Assembly (NCBI RefSeq): GCF_003285545.1
Contig: NZ_QLNV01000006.1
Coordinates: 289,262-353,261 of the forward strand
DNA from: Sinomicrobium soli
Lineage (GTDB): Bacteria > Bacteroidota > Bacteroidia > Flavobacteriales > Flavobacteriaceae
Reading direction: 5' to 3'
Length of the DNA stretch: 64,000 nt
Shown here: positions 10,893-19,571 of the stretch, in pieces
Numbering within the stretch: the first letter of the stretch is position 1
Layout of the letters: each line of letters starts with the position of its first letter
Translations under genes and position numbers: made by a program
Notes under the pieces: model-generated
The model's input: only the letters and a program-made list of their open reading frames with translations
What the model was told of the DNA's origin: nothing
The model's database searches: none

Positions 10893-11405
10893 ATGAGAAT
10901 CTTAACAATACAGGAAATATCTACCTCTGAAATTCCGCTGATACAGGATATGGCAAAACGTACATGGCCATCAACCTTTAAAGATATTCTTACCCCGGAG
11001 CAGATTGATTATATGCTGGAAATGATGTATTCGGAGAAAGCGCTCAGAAAGCAGATCGATGTGCTCGGGCACCGTTTCTTTGTCACGGGAAAAGACGGTA
11101 AAATGCTCGGTTTTATTTCCTGTGAAACAGGGTGTGGAAATAATAATACCACGAAAATACACAAGCTGTATGTCGTTCCGGAAGCCCAGGGCAGGGGAGC
11201 CGGCAGGTTCCTGATAGACCGTGCAAGAGCTGTGGCCCGGGAAGCCGGAGACCGTATTTTGTCTTTAAATGTAAACAAATTCAATCCCGCCGTCCGTTTT
11301 TATGAAAAGATCGGGTTCAGTACCGTAGCCGAAGAAGTGATCCCCATAGGAAAAGGATATGTAATGGATGATTTTGTGATGGAATGGGCTTTTTCCGTGG
11401 AGTAA
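10893..11405 (+). CDS. GNAT-family N-acetyltransferase
   Basis: This is a 170-residue acetyl-CoA-dependent acetyltransferase of the GNAT fold. Motif A, which wraps the CoA pyrophosphate, is seen as VPEAQGRGAGRFLID near residues 90-104, and the later FNPAVRFYEKIGF is the usual motif B region. The ORF starts 5 bases after the stop of the upstream helical protein gene, suggesting translational coupling. The acceptor substrate cannot be inferred; small amines, antibiotics and protein N-termini are all possible in this family. Confidence 0.88.
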   Translation: MRILTIQEISTSEIPLIQDMAKRTWPSTFKDILTPEQIDYMLEMMYSEKALRKQIDVLGHRFFVTGKDGKMLGFISCETGCGNNNTTKIHKLYVVPEAQGRGAGRFLIDRARAVAREAGDRILSLNVNKFNPAVRFYEKIGFSTVAEEVIPIGKGYVMDDFVMEWAFSVE

Positions 11406-11453
11406 TACCTGGGTTATAGCTTCTATATTCTGCAGATGGCAGGAAAAAGAGTG

Positions 11454-11483
11454 TTGAAAAGTACCCGTTTTTAGTTATATTGG
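11454..11483 (+). promoter_or_regulatory. Candidate Bacteroidota-type promoter for the glycosidase pair
   Basis: TTG at 11454-11456 is followed after exactly 19 bases by TATATTGG, one mismatch from the Bacteroidota -7 consensus TAnnTTTG. It lies 118 bases upstream of the GH123-like lipoprotein gene. Confidence 0.4.
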
Positions 11484-11601
11484 CAAATCATTAACTCATT
11501 ATTGTTTTCCGGTAACAGATTATGATTGATAATGCTCGTACCTGGTAATACAACCAAAAAAAACGTGCTCGAAAACACTTTCTTGATAAAACAACAAACC
11601 C

Positions 11602-13365
11602 GTGAAAAGACAAAAACACCATTCCCTGTTGCTATTCCTGGCGGTTATTTTATGTACTGCCTGCAATACTTCCCGTCCGGAACGATCCTGTGAGACCTAT
11701 GCAGAAGCCGAAGATCCGGAAGTACCGGACGACAACTGGCCGGCAGTTGACGGATTTCAGCTTTCTTTCGGGACCATTGATACGCGCTATGCCAAATCGG
11801 CCGTACCCGATGTGGAAGCTTCCGTGCACTGGAAGGGGAGTGGCTGGCGCGGGGAGCGGGTTTCGGCACAGATGGTCATGTGGTCTGATATCCCCGTAAA
11901 ACAGGTGGAATTTGAATTCTCCCCTTTTAAGACAGACGATGGAAAAGTGATGGATGCGTCTGTCGCCCGGGCCCGGTTTGTGCGTTATGTACTCACAGAT
12001 GCTTTCGGTCTGGGATGCGGGCACCGGAAACCGGAAGATTTCCCGGTTTCCCTGTCGGCGGATGCCCTGGATAATGCAGATTGTATGGATATGGAAGCCC
12101 GTACCACCCGGCCCGTATGGCTCAGTTTCGATATTCCTCCGGGGGCTGCTCCCGGAATATATACCGGAACCTTAAGCGTATTTGCGAGAGATCATAAGCC
12201 CCGGGAACTTGATATCACCCTCGAGGTCCTGCCACAGACACTGCCCGGTCCCGGAGACTGGGCTTTTCACCTGGACATGTGGCAGCATCCCTCGGCAGTA
12301 GCCCGGGTAAACGGGGTAGAGGTATGGTCTGAGGAGCACTGGGAATTGCTGAAAGTACCCATGCAGATGCTGGCCGGTGCCGGGCAAAAGGTAATTACCG
12401 CCAATGTCAACAAAGACCCCTGGAACAACCAGACCCACGACCCGTATGAAGATATGATCAGCTGGACCAGAAAGGCCGACGAAAGCTGGGAATACGATTA
12501 TACCGTATTCGACCGGTGGATCAGTTTCATGATGGACCTCGGGGTGGATAAGCAGATCAACTGTTATTCCCTGTTGCCGTGGAATCACGAGATCCACTAT
12601 ATGGACGAAGCTTCGGGAGAGATGGTCAATATAAGTGCAAAACCGGGAACGGAAATATTCCGGGATACCTGGACCCCCTTCCTCAAATCGTTCCGGGACC
12701 ATCTCGGGTCCAGGGGATGGCTGGAGATTACCAATATAGCCATGGATGAGCGCTCACCGGAAGAGATGAAAGAAGCCCTTCAGTTGCTGGAAACGACGGT
12801 TCCCGAACTGGGGGTCGCCCTGGCCGACAATCATAAGAGCTACCGCGAATATCCCATGTTAAAGGATATCTGCGTGGCTTACGGGGCATCCTTCGACCAG
12901 GAGGACCTTGAATTCAGAAAGGAAAACGGGCTTATCAGCACCTATTACGTATGCTGTTCTGACGGGTTTCCCAATATCTTTACCTTTTCAGACCCTTCGG
13001 AAGCTGTGTTTATGGGGTGGTACGCCATGGCCGCCGGGCTCGACGGCTACCTGCACTGGTCTTATAATTCCTGGACAGAACAGCCGCTGACCGATTCCCG
13101 TTTCCGCACCTGGCCGGCCGGGGATACGTACGTCATTTATCCCGGCGGCAGGAGTTCCATCCGTTATGAAAGAATGAAAGAGGGGATACAGGATGCCGAA
13201 AAAATCCGTATTTTAAGAGAGGCGTTCACGGCGGCATCCGATACGGAAAAATTGCAGAAACTCGAAGAAGGGATCTCAAAATTCGATATTAAACAAGCTC
13301 CTGAAACACCCTGTGCTTCATTGGTAAACGAGGGAAAGCAGTTGCTCTATGACTTGAGCAGATAA
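11602..13365 (+). CDS. GH123-like / DUF4091 glycoside hydrolase lipoprotein
   Basis: This 587-residue exported protein begins with a lipoprotein signal (hydrophobic LLLFLAVI, lipobox LCTAC). An N-terminal beta-rich segment precedes a barrel-like region, and the C-terminal block around YNSWTEQPLTDSRFRTWPAG with YERMKEGIQDAEKIRIL is typical of DUF4091. The adjacent Asp-Glu in IAMDERSPEEM resembles the paired acidic residues used by GH123 beta-N-acetylgalactosaminidases in substrate-assisted catalysis. It is 23 bases upstream of a GH29 fucosidase, so the two probably act on the same fucosylated glycan. The sugar specificity is an inference; related DUF4091 proteins are largely uncharacterised. 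Confidence 0.75.
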   Translation: MKRQKHHSLLLFLAVILCTACNTSRPERSCETYAEAEDPEVPDDNWPAVDGFQLSFGTIDTRYAKSAVPDVEASVHWKGSGWRGERVSAQMVMWSDIPVKQVEFEFSPFKTDDGKVMDASVARARFVRYVLTDAFGLGCGHRKPEDFPVSLSADALDNADCMDMEARTTRPVWLSFDIPPGAAPGIYTGTLSVFARDHKPRELDITLEVLPQTLPGPGDWAFHLDMWQHPSAVARVNGVEVWSEEHWELLKVPMQMLAGAGQKVITANVNKDPWNNQTHDPYEDMISWTRKADESWEYDYTVFDRWISFMMDLGVDKQINCYSLLPWNHEIHYMDEASGEMVNISAKPGTEIFRDTWTPFLKSFRDHLGSRGWLEITNIAMDERSPEEMKEALQLLETTVPELGVALADNHKSYREYPMLKDICVAYGASFDQEDLEFRKENGLISTYYVCCSDGFPNIFTFSDPSEAVFMGWYAMAAGLDGYLHWSYNSWTEQPLTDSRFRTWPAGDTYVIYPGGRSSIRYERMKEGIQDAEKIRILREAFTAASDTEKLQKLEEGISKFDIKQAPETPCASLVNEGKQLLYDLSR

Positions 13366-13388
13366 TACCATAAAACAAACATTACATT

Positions 13389-15623
13389 ATGCGTAAGCCA
13401 TTATTATTTACAGCACTTGTGGCCCTGGCATCGGCCTGTATCGCCCAGAATGATATACCATTCCGGAATACCATAGCTATTGATCCGGGGGATAGCAAGG
13501 AACGCATCGTTGAAAAGGCGGCACATATCATCCCGACGGCCAATCAGCTGGATGCATTGAAGAATGAGTTTATTGCATTCATACATTTCGGTCCCAATAC
13601 CTTTACGCGAAAGGAATGGGGGAGCGGTACCGAAGACCCTGCGGTCTTTGACCTGGAGGAACTGCATACCGACCAGTGGTGTGAAGCCATGAAGGCAGCC
13701 GGAATGAAGATGGTCATACTCACGGTAAAACACCACGACGGTTTTGTTTTGTGGCAGAGCCGGTACACACAGTACGGCATCATGTCTTCCGGATTCCGGG
13801 ACGGCAAGGGAGACATCCTGAAAGAACTGTCTGCTTCCTGCCGGAAATACGGGTTAAAACTGGGGATCTACCTTTCCCCGGCAGACCTCTACCAGATCGA
13901 GAATCCTGACGGACTGTACGGGAACCTGAGTACCTATACCCGGCGAACCATTCCCCGGGAAGTGCCGGGAAGGCCTTTTGCCGATACCACGAAGTTTGAG
14001 TTTGTAGTGGATGACTACAATGAGTATTTCCTGAACCAGCTGTTTGAGCTGCTCACCGAATACGGCCCTGTTCACGAAGTGTGGTTCGACGGGGCCCATC
14101 CGAAACGAAAAGGGGGGCAGCGCTATAATTACAAGGCCTGGAAAGAGCTGATCCATACCCTGGCCCCTGAAGCTGTGATCTTCGGAAAAGAAGATGTTCG
14201 CTGGTGTGGCAATGAATCGGGAAAAACGCGGTCTACGGAGTGGAACGTGATCCCCTACGGGGAAAACCCCGATACGGCCACACACTTTCCGGATATGACG
14301 GACGAAGACCTCGGCAGCAGGGAAAAACTCTATAAGGCAAAATACCTGCACTATCAGCAGGCAGAGACCAATACCTCCATCCGCGAAGGCTGGTTTTACC
14401 GGGACGACCACCTGCAGAAAGTGAGAAGTCCGGATGATGTATTCGATATCTACGAACGCTCCGTAGGGGGAAATTCTACCTTTCTCCTGAATATCCCGCC
14501 GAACAGGGAAGGCAGGTTTTCTCCGGAGGATGTAAGCGTACTGAATGAAGCCGGCCGGCGTATAAGGGAAACATACGGGAACAATCTTTTTAACGGTGCT
14601 TCGGCCCCGGAAGCAGTGCTGGACAACGACCTCAGTACTTTTGTGCCGTTAAAAGGGGAACAGAAGGAAATCGTGATCAATACCCCGGCACCGGTAACCC
14701 TTAACCGCCTGTCGGTGCAGGAGGCAATCGATACACATGGCGAACGTGTGGAAAAGCATACTGTGGATGCCTGGACAGGGGATTCGTGGAAAGAAATCGC
14801 ATCGGCCACCAATATCGGATATAAGCGTATCCTGCGGTTTCCCGAGGTAACGGCATCCAGGTTCAGGCTGCGTGTGGAGGCCAGCAGGCTCGATCCTTCC
14901 ATAGCCACCATAGGCGCTTTTTATTATGAAACCCGTCCGCCGCAACTACAGGTTTCCAGGTCCGGCGACGGAAAAGTGAATATCCGGCCGGTGGAGACCG
15001 GTTTCAACTGGAAACCCCATAATGAAAGTATTTCTGAAAATCTCTATAAAAACATGGACATCCGGTATACTGTAGACGGTAGCCTGCCCACAATGAAGAG
15101 TACAGCGTATTCGGGGCCTTTTGAACTTGACGGGGGAGCGGTAAAGGCAGTGGCCGTGATCAGGGGAGAGAAAGGCCCGGTAACCTCGGAAGTGCTGGGA
15201 ATACCGAAAAACGGCTGGAAGGTAAAGGAAACGGATAGTGAATCCGCAAGGCATAAGGCAGGGATGGCCATTGATGAAGACAGGAATACCTGGTGGCAAT
15301 CGGAAAGTTCGGAGAGGCAACATTACATAGTGGTAGACCTGGGGGAAGAATATGTGTTAAGTGGTTTTGCCTATACTCCCCGGAAACAGGACAGCCGGGG
15401 AATGATGGCCGGGGGAATCATAGAGGTGAGTACGGATGGCAAGAACTGGAAACCTGCGGGAGTGTTTGAATTCGGCAACCTGGTCAACGATCCTACCACC
15501 CGGAAATACATGTTCGGCAGTCCCGTACTGGCCAGGCAGGTACGAGTCACCGCAACGGAGATCGCCGGGGAAGACGATACTCTTGCCATAGGCGAGCTGG
15601 ACTTCTATGAACGCCTGGATTAA
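13389..15623 (+). CDS. GH29 alpha-L-fucosidase with C-terminal accessory domains
   Basis: This is a secreted retaining alpha-L-fucosidase of 744 residues. The N-terminus is a signal peptide (LLFTALVALASACIAQ). The catalytic barrel contains the GH29 blocks FIHFGPNTF, VKHHDGF and the nucleophile aspartate in EVWFDGAHP. Downstream come a discoidin-like (F5/8 type C) segment, a chitobiase/FN3-like segment near YTVDGSLPT, and a second discoidin-like domain with WWQSESSERQHYIVVDLG. The substrate is probably a branched fucoside, since the multi-domain form resembles the GH29-B group. It is the second gene of the glycosidase pair and converges on yebC, with only 16 bases between stops. Confidence 0.92.
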   Translation: MRKPLLFTALVALASACIAQNDIPFRNTIAIDPGDSKERIVEKAAHIIPTANQLDALKNEFIAFIHFGPNTFTRKEWGSGTEDPAVFDLEELHTDQWCEAMKAAGMKMVILTVKHHDGFVLWQSRYTQYGIMSSGFRDGKGDILKELSASCRKYGLKLGIYLSPADLYQIENPDGLYGNLSTYTRRTIPREVPGRPFADTTKFEFVVDDYNEYFLNQLFELLTEYGPVHEVWFDGAHPKRKGGQRYNYKAWKELIHTLAPEAVIFGKEDVRWCGNESGKTRSTEWNVIPYGENPDTATHFPDMTDEDLGSREKLYKAKYLHYQQAETNTSIREGWFYRDDHLQKVRSPDDVFDIYERSVGGNSTFLLNIPPNREGRFSPEDVSVLNEAGRRIRETYGNNLFNGASAPEAVLDNDLSTFVPLKGEQKEIVINTPAPVTLNRLSVQEAIDTHGERVEKHTVDAWTGDSWKEIASATNIGYKRILRFPEVTASRFRLRVEASRLDPSIATIGAFYYETRPPQLQVSRSGDGKVNIRPVETGFNWKPHNESISENLYKNMDIRYTVDGSLPTMKSTAYSGPFELDGGAVKAVAVIRGEKGPVTSEVLGIPKNGWKVKETDSESARHKAGMAIDEDRNTWWQSESSERQHYIVVDLGEEYVLSGFAYTPRKQDSRGMMAGGIIEVSTDGKNWKPAGVFEFGNLVNDPTTRKYMFGSPVLARQVRVTATEIAGEDDTLAIGELDFYERLD

Positions 15624-15639
15624 TAATGGTTTTCAAAAG

Positions 15640-16350
15640 CTATTCCTCCATCGTATGATATACGTTTTGTACATCGTCGTCCTCTTCTATTTTTTCCAAT
15701 AGTTTTTCGATGTCCGCCACTTGTTCGGGGTCGAGTTTTTTGGTCACCTGCGGGATCCTTTCGAAACCGGAAGACAGTATCTCTATATCCCGGCTTTCCA
15801 GTTCCTTTTGTATGGCCCCGAAACTCTCGAAGGGGGCATAGATCAGGATACCGTCGTCATCGGCAAAAACCTCTTCGGCACCGAAATCTATCATTTCGAG
15901 TTCCAGTTCCTCGATATCGAGACTTTCCCCGTTAATACGGAAATTACAGGTATGATCGAACATGAATTCCACAGAACCGCTGGTACCGAGGCTGCCGTTG
16001 CACTTGTTGAAATAACTTCTGATATTGGCAACGGTCCGGTTGTTATTGTCCGTAGCAGCTTCTACCAGTACGGCTATACCGTGCGGGCCATAGCCCTCGA
16101 ACAGTACCTCTTTGTAATTTTCGGTATTTTTATCGGAAGCCCGTTTTATGGCCCGCTCTACATTGTCCTTGGGCATGTTGGCGGCTTTGGCATTCTGGAT
16201 CACGGCCCTCAGCCGGGCATTGGTCTCAGGATGGGGGCCGCCTTCCTTTACTGCAATGACAATATCCTTTCCTATCCTGGTGAACGTTTTGGCCATGGCT
16301 CCCCAGCGTTTGAATTTTCGTGCTTTTCTGAATTCAAAAGCTCTTCCCAT
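15640..16350 (-). CDS. yebC: YebC/PmpR-family translational/transcriptional regulator
   Basis: This 236-residue protein belongs to the YebC/TACO1 family. In several bacteria these act in translation (relief of proline-rich stalling has been described for some members) or as DNA-binding regulators. It has the family's opening MGRAFEFRKARKFKRW, the segment GGPHPETNARLRAVIQNAKAANMPKDN and a C-terminal acidic tail. It is monocistronic, with its own candidate promoter upstream. A YebC2-type role cannot be distinguished from a YebC1-type role by eye. Confidence 0.93.
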   Translation of the reverse strand: MGRAFEFRKARKFKRWGAMAKTFTRIGKDIVIAVKEGGPHPETNARLRAVIQNAKAANMPKDNVERAIKRASDKNTENYKEVLFEGYGPHGIAVLVEAATDNNNRTVANIRSYFNKCNGSLGTSGSVEFMFDHTCNFRINGESLDIEELELEMIDFGAEEVFADDDGILIYAPFESFGAIQKELESRDIEILSSGFERIPQVTKKLDPEQVADIEKLLEKIEEDDDVQNVYHTMEE

Positions 16351-16388
16351 ATAAAATTTGTTTGGTTATAAAAATCGTTGTGTCTGTG

Positions 16389-16419
16389 CAAAAATAAAAA
16401 GTAAACGCTTAATGTACAA
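16389..16419 (-). promoter_or_regulatory. Candidate promoter of yebC
   Basis: On the minus strand TTG (16419-16417) is followed after 20 bases by TATTTTTG (16396-16389), a perfect TAnnTTTG -7 box. This would start transcription about 30 bases ahead of the yebC ATG. Confidence 0.55.
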
Positions 16420-16497
16420 TGAACGCATTTAAAGTTTCCGCCGTCCGGGGTGTATATTGTCAAAAAAATAATTTATATTCATCAAAAACATTACGAT

Positions 16498-17016
16498 ATG
16501 AATTCGCGGGAACTGGAAGACAGGGAGTATCAGTATTATTATCAGAAATACATCCTCAGGCTGGAGGAGACCTCACTTATGGAAGCCTTTAAAAATACGG
16601 AACACGAATTTGTAAACCATGTTAAGGCACTGGACCGGGAAAAATTGTTATACCGGTACGCCGAAGACAAGTGGACGGTTGCCGAGGTCATCCAGCACGT
16701 CATAGATACCGAACGTATCTTTACCTATAGGGCCCTGCGTATAGCGAGGAATGACGCCACCGACCTCCCCGGGTATGAGCAGGATGAATACGTGCCGTTT
16801 TCCGGGGCGAATGACCGGAGTACAAAAGAGTTGCTGGTCGATTTTAAGGCTGCGCGCCTGAGTACGGTATCCCTTTTTCACTCCTTTACCGATACCATGC
16901 TGCTCCGTACCGGTTCGGTAAGCGGTAATCATATATCGGTAAGGGCGATAGGTTTTATTATTTCCGGACATCTCGACCATCACCTGAACATCCTCAGGGA
17001 GCGGTATTCTGTATAA
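16498..17016 (+). CDS. DinB-like (DUF664-type) four-helix protein
   Basis: This 172-residue protein shows the four-helix DinB_2 pattern, with metal-binding histidines likely in EVIQHVIDTERIF (first helix pair) and SGHLDHHLNIL (C-terminal helix). Such proteins are metal-dependent and often act in mycothiol- or bacillithiol-linked transferase chemistry, but most flavobacterial members have no known role. The ATG at 16498 is chosen because the upstream open frame is AT-rich and not protein-like. It is followed by a terminator shared with the converging small gene at 17131. Confidence 0.85.
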   Translation: MNSRELEDREYQYYYQKYILRLEETSLMEAFKNTEHEFVNHVKALDREKLLYRYAEDKWTVAEVIQHVIDTERIFTYRALRIARNDATDLPGYEQDEYVPFSGANDRSTKELLVDFKAARLSTVSLFHSFTDTMLLRTGSVSGNHISVRAIGFIISGHLDHHLNILRERYSV

Positions 17017-17098
17017 ATATACCCGGATATACCGGGTTGTCAATCGATACTGCCCGGATGGTGCAGACAGTCATTGTGTGGTTGTCACGAATAAAAAA

Positions 17099-17131
17099 AA
17101 GGCTGTCTTCCGGGAAAAACAGCCTCTTTTT
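17099..17131. terminator. Bidirectional terminator
   Basis: A run of As precedes the stem AGGCTGT/ACAGCCT (17100-17106 and 17119-17125, loop CTTCCGGGAAAA), and CTCTTTTTTA follows. It separates the rightward DinB-like gene from the leftward gene at 17131-17427. Confidence 0.75.
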
Positions 17132-17427
17132 TATTCGTTGTCAGGATCGTTATCGTCAGGAATATCCACAGAATTCCCTATATCTCCCGAATCAAAATCA
17201 TCATCTTCTTCTTCATCAAAATTTTCCATGGTGTTCGCCAGCCTGGTACTCACTTTTACCAGGTACACCGCCTCGTCAGTACGCACCTCCAGGGCTTCAA
17301 CGGTCTCATTGCTGGCATTCTTGAACCTTATGATGTCGTCATCGCCGTATCCGTCGGGATATTTTTCTACCAACAGGGTCAGTATTTCGTTGGTAAGCTT
17401 CTTGTAATCAACTATAATTCGTTTCAT
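17131..17427 (-). CDS. Small acidic conserved protein of unknown function
   Basis: This 98-residue protein starts MKRIIVDYKKL and has a compact N-terminal domain (about 70 residues, containing GYGDDDIIRFKNASNETVEALEVRT) followed by a highly acidic tail rich in Asp and Glu. I recognise no domain of known function. The start at 17427 is preferred over an upstream GTG/ATG because the extra residues are hydrophobic and low in coding character. It lies 72 bases downstream of the DHS-like gene and could be the last member of the polyamine operon, though the AT-rich spacer leaves room for its own promoter. Confidence 0.7.
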   Translation of the reverse strand: MKRIIVDYKKLTNEILTLLVEKYPDGYGDDDIIRFKNASNETVEALEVRTDEAVYLVKVSTRLANTMENFDEEEDDDFDSGDIGNSVDIPDDNDPDNE

Positions 17428-17499
17428 GAAGGGAGTTGTTAATGCTGCCTGAAAATAAATTAAAATAAATTTTGTACGCAAGTAATTTTATGCTGCATT

Positions 17500-18468
17500 T
17501 TACATATCTAACAAATATGCAAAAATCAGGGGGGCTACTATGGTGGCATCAGACTCTATGATAAACTTCGGGGTATCCATATCGAGCTTTCCCCAGGTTA
17601 TTTTTTCGTTGGGAACAGCTCCCGAATACGACCCGTAGCTGGTCGTGGAATCGGAGATCTGGCAGAAATAACTCCAGAAGGGTACATCGTGCATTTCCAG
17701 GTCCTGGTAGAGCATGGGAACCACACAGATGGGAAAATCGCCTGCAATACCGCCTCCTATCTGGAAGAAGCCCACACCGTTGCCTGAATTTTTACCGTAC
17801 CAGTCTGCCAGGTAAGCCATGTATTCGATGCCGCTTTTTACGGTAGATGCCTTGAGTTCGCCCTTAATGACATATGAGGCAAAGATATTTCCCATGGTAC
17901 TGTCTTCCCACCCGGGTACCACAATGGGCAGGTTCTTTTCGGCTGCGGCATACATCCAGGAATCTTTGAGGTCTATCTCGTAATATTCTTCGAGTACGCC
18001 GGAGAGCAACAGCTTGTACATATATTCGTGGGGGAAATAGCGTTCTCCCTTGTCGTCCGCATCCTTCCATATCCTGAAAATATGCTTTTGAAGGCGGCGA
18101 AAGGCCTCTTCTTCGGGAATACAGGTGTCGGTGACCCGGTTCAGTCCCTGTTCCAGAAGTTTCCATTCGTCTTCGGGAGTGAGATCGCGGTAATGGGGCA
18201 CACGCCTGTAGTGGGAGTGGGCCACAAGGTTCATGATATCTTCTTCGAGGTTGGCCCCGGTACAGGAAATGATCTGTACCTTGTCTTTCCGGATCATCTC
18301 GGCAAAGATCTTGCCCAGCTCCGCAGTACTCATGGCCCCGGCAAGAGTGACCATCATTTTGGCACCGCCTTGCAGTTGCTGCTCGTAAGCCCTGGCCGCA
18401 TCAACAACGGTAGCTGAATTAAAATGCAGGTAATACTTTTCAATAAATTGGGAAATAGCGCCTTTCAT
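17500..18468 (-). CDS. Deoxyhypusine-synthase-like protein lacking the catalytic lysine
   Basis: This 322-residue protein has the deoxyhypusine synthase fold signature: AGAMSTAELG, the NAD-site SCTGANLEEDI, GWEDSTMGNIFASY, and the C-terminal ITWGKL...ESDATIVAPLIFAY. Eukaryotic DHS transfers an aminobutyl group from spermidine to eIF5A, using a lysine in GGGVxKHH. The equivalent stretch here reads GGGIAGDFP, so the lysine is absent. Bacteria have no eIF5A, and family annotation for such proteins is only 'DHS-like'. It follows speB and speA in one direction, so a role in polyamine metabolism (an alternative aminobutyl or aminopropyl transfer) is likely. An upstream in-frame extension overlaps speB and is rejected. 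Confidence 0.85.
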   Translation of the reverse strand: MKGAISQFIEKYYLHFNSATVVDAARAYEQQLQGGAKMMVTLAGAMSTAELGKIFAEMIRKDKVQIISCTGANLEEDIMNLVAHSHYRRVPHYRDLTPEDEWKLLEQGLNRVTDTCIPEEEAFRRLQKHIFRIWKDADDKGERYFPHEYMYKLLLSGVLEEYYEIDLKDSWMYAAAEKNLPIVVPGWEDSTMGNIFASYVIKGELKASTVKSGIEYMAYLADWYGKNSGNGVGFFQIGGGIAGDFPICVVPMLYQDLEMHDVPFWSYFCQISDSTTSYGSYSGAVPNEKITWGKLDMDTPKFIIESDATIVAPLIFAYLLDM

Positions 18469-18562
18469 ATTTGTTCGTTTTTGAGATTTAATAGCCGGTG
18501 TGCTACGTATATTTTCTTCTGACTTCGAGCTTCCCGGCTTCCGACTCTTTCTGTTCGTGTTG

Positions 18563-19462
18563 TTAATCGTCATAGTCTTCTTCCTCGTCTTCATCGGGTT
18601 TTCCCGAAGCATACCTGAATTTATAGGCCAGCATTTTGTAATACAGTTTGGCCGCAAGAAAATCCGACGATTTTTCCTTTTCGTTCGGACAGAGTTCAAC
18701 GATATCAAACCCGACCACATTTTTCTTTTTAAAGATCTTTTTCAGGAATTCCAGGGTTTCATACCAGAGCAATCCTCCCGGTTCCGGGGTGCCGGTGGAG
18801 GGAAGGATGGAAGGGTCGAAAGCGTCGAGGTCTATGGTTATAAAGACATTTTCGGTCATCTGGTGCACGGCATTGGTGATCCATTCGTCGTCACGGATGA
18901 TATCATGCGCGAAATACACCTGGTTCTCGTCCATGTTTTCCAGTTCCGAAATGTCCATGCTGCGTATGCCCACCTGAATGAGGTTGGTCGTTTTGCTGGC
19001 CTCGTATACCGCGCAGGCATGATTACAGGCCGACCCTTCGTATTTGGGCCTGAGGTCTGCATGAGCATCGATCTGTACTACGGTAAGGTCTTCGAAACAT
19101 TCGTTAAACGCCCTTATCGTCCCGATGGAAACAGAGTGTTCCCCTCCGAAAACGGTAACGAACTTCTCCTGGTTTATATAGCTCCTGGTGATTTTATGTA
19201 CCGTATCCACCATTTTTTCGGGAGAGGAGTTTTCCGTAATTGCAGGGGCCAGGTAAACCCCCTTTTTATAAGGTTCCGACCGGGTCTCTATATCGAACAG
19301 TTCCATGTTCTCGGAAGCGTGCAAAAATGCTTCCGGTCCTTTGTCTGCTCCTTTCTGCCAGGTACTGGTCCCGTCATAGGGTACCGGGATCAACACTACT
19401 TTGGCATCGTCAATGCGGGCATATTTATCAGGGATCCCGGCATATGTTTTTTTGTTCATCAC
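18563..19462 (-). CDS. speB: Agmatinase-type ureohydrolase
   Basis: This 299-residue enzyme of the arginase/agmatinase family hydrolyses a guanidino compound, most likely agmatine to putrescine and urea. The binuclear Mn site is visible as GGEHS, DAHADLR and DLDAFDPS. The C-terminus is a short acidic tail (EDEEEDYDD). It lies between arginine decarboxylase and the DHS-like gene, which argues for agmatine rather than arginine as substrate. Aminopropylagmatine is an alternative substrate in bacteria that make spermidine by that route, and the adjacent DHS-like gene keeps that possibility open. Confidence 0.9.
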   Translation of the reverse strand: MMNKKTYAGIPDKYARIDDAKVVLIPVPYDGTSTWQKGADKGPEAFLHASENMELFDIETRSEPYKKGVYLAPAITENSSPEKMVDTVHKITRSYINQEKFVTVFGGEHSVSIGTIRAFNECFEDLTVVQIDAHADLRPKYEGSACNHACAVYEASKTTNLIQVGIRSMDISELENMDENQVYFAHDIIRDDEWITNAVHQMTENVFITIDLDAFDPSILPSTGTPEPGGLLWYETLEFLKKIFKKKNVVGFDIVELCPNEKEKSSDFLAAKLYYKMLAYKFRYASGKPDEDEEEDYDD

Positions 19463-19571
19463 AGTTTGATTTTTGACATCAACCGCTTTACTGCGGCATT
19501 GTTCGGATTAAACACATTAAATATAGATCATAAAACAATGATAATCAATACCGGGACATTCGGTTCCGGTG

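Noticed and set aside
18469..18720. 84-residue N-terminal extension of the DHS-like protein
   Set aside because: It overlaps the end of speB, is lysine/asparagine-rich and unlike the family; the ATG at 18468 matches the family start.
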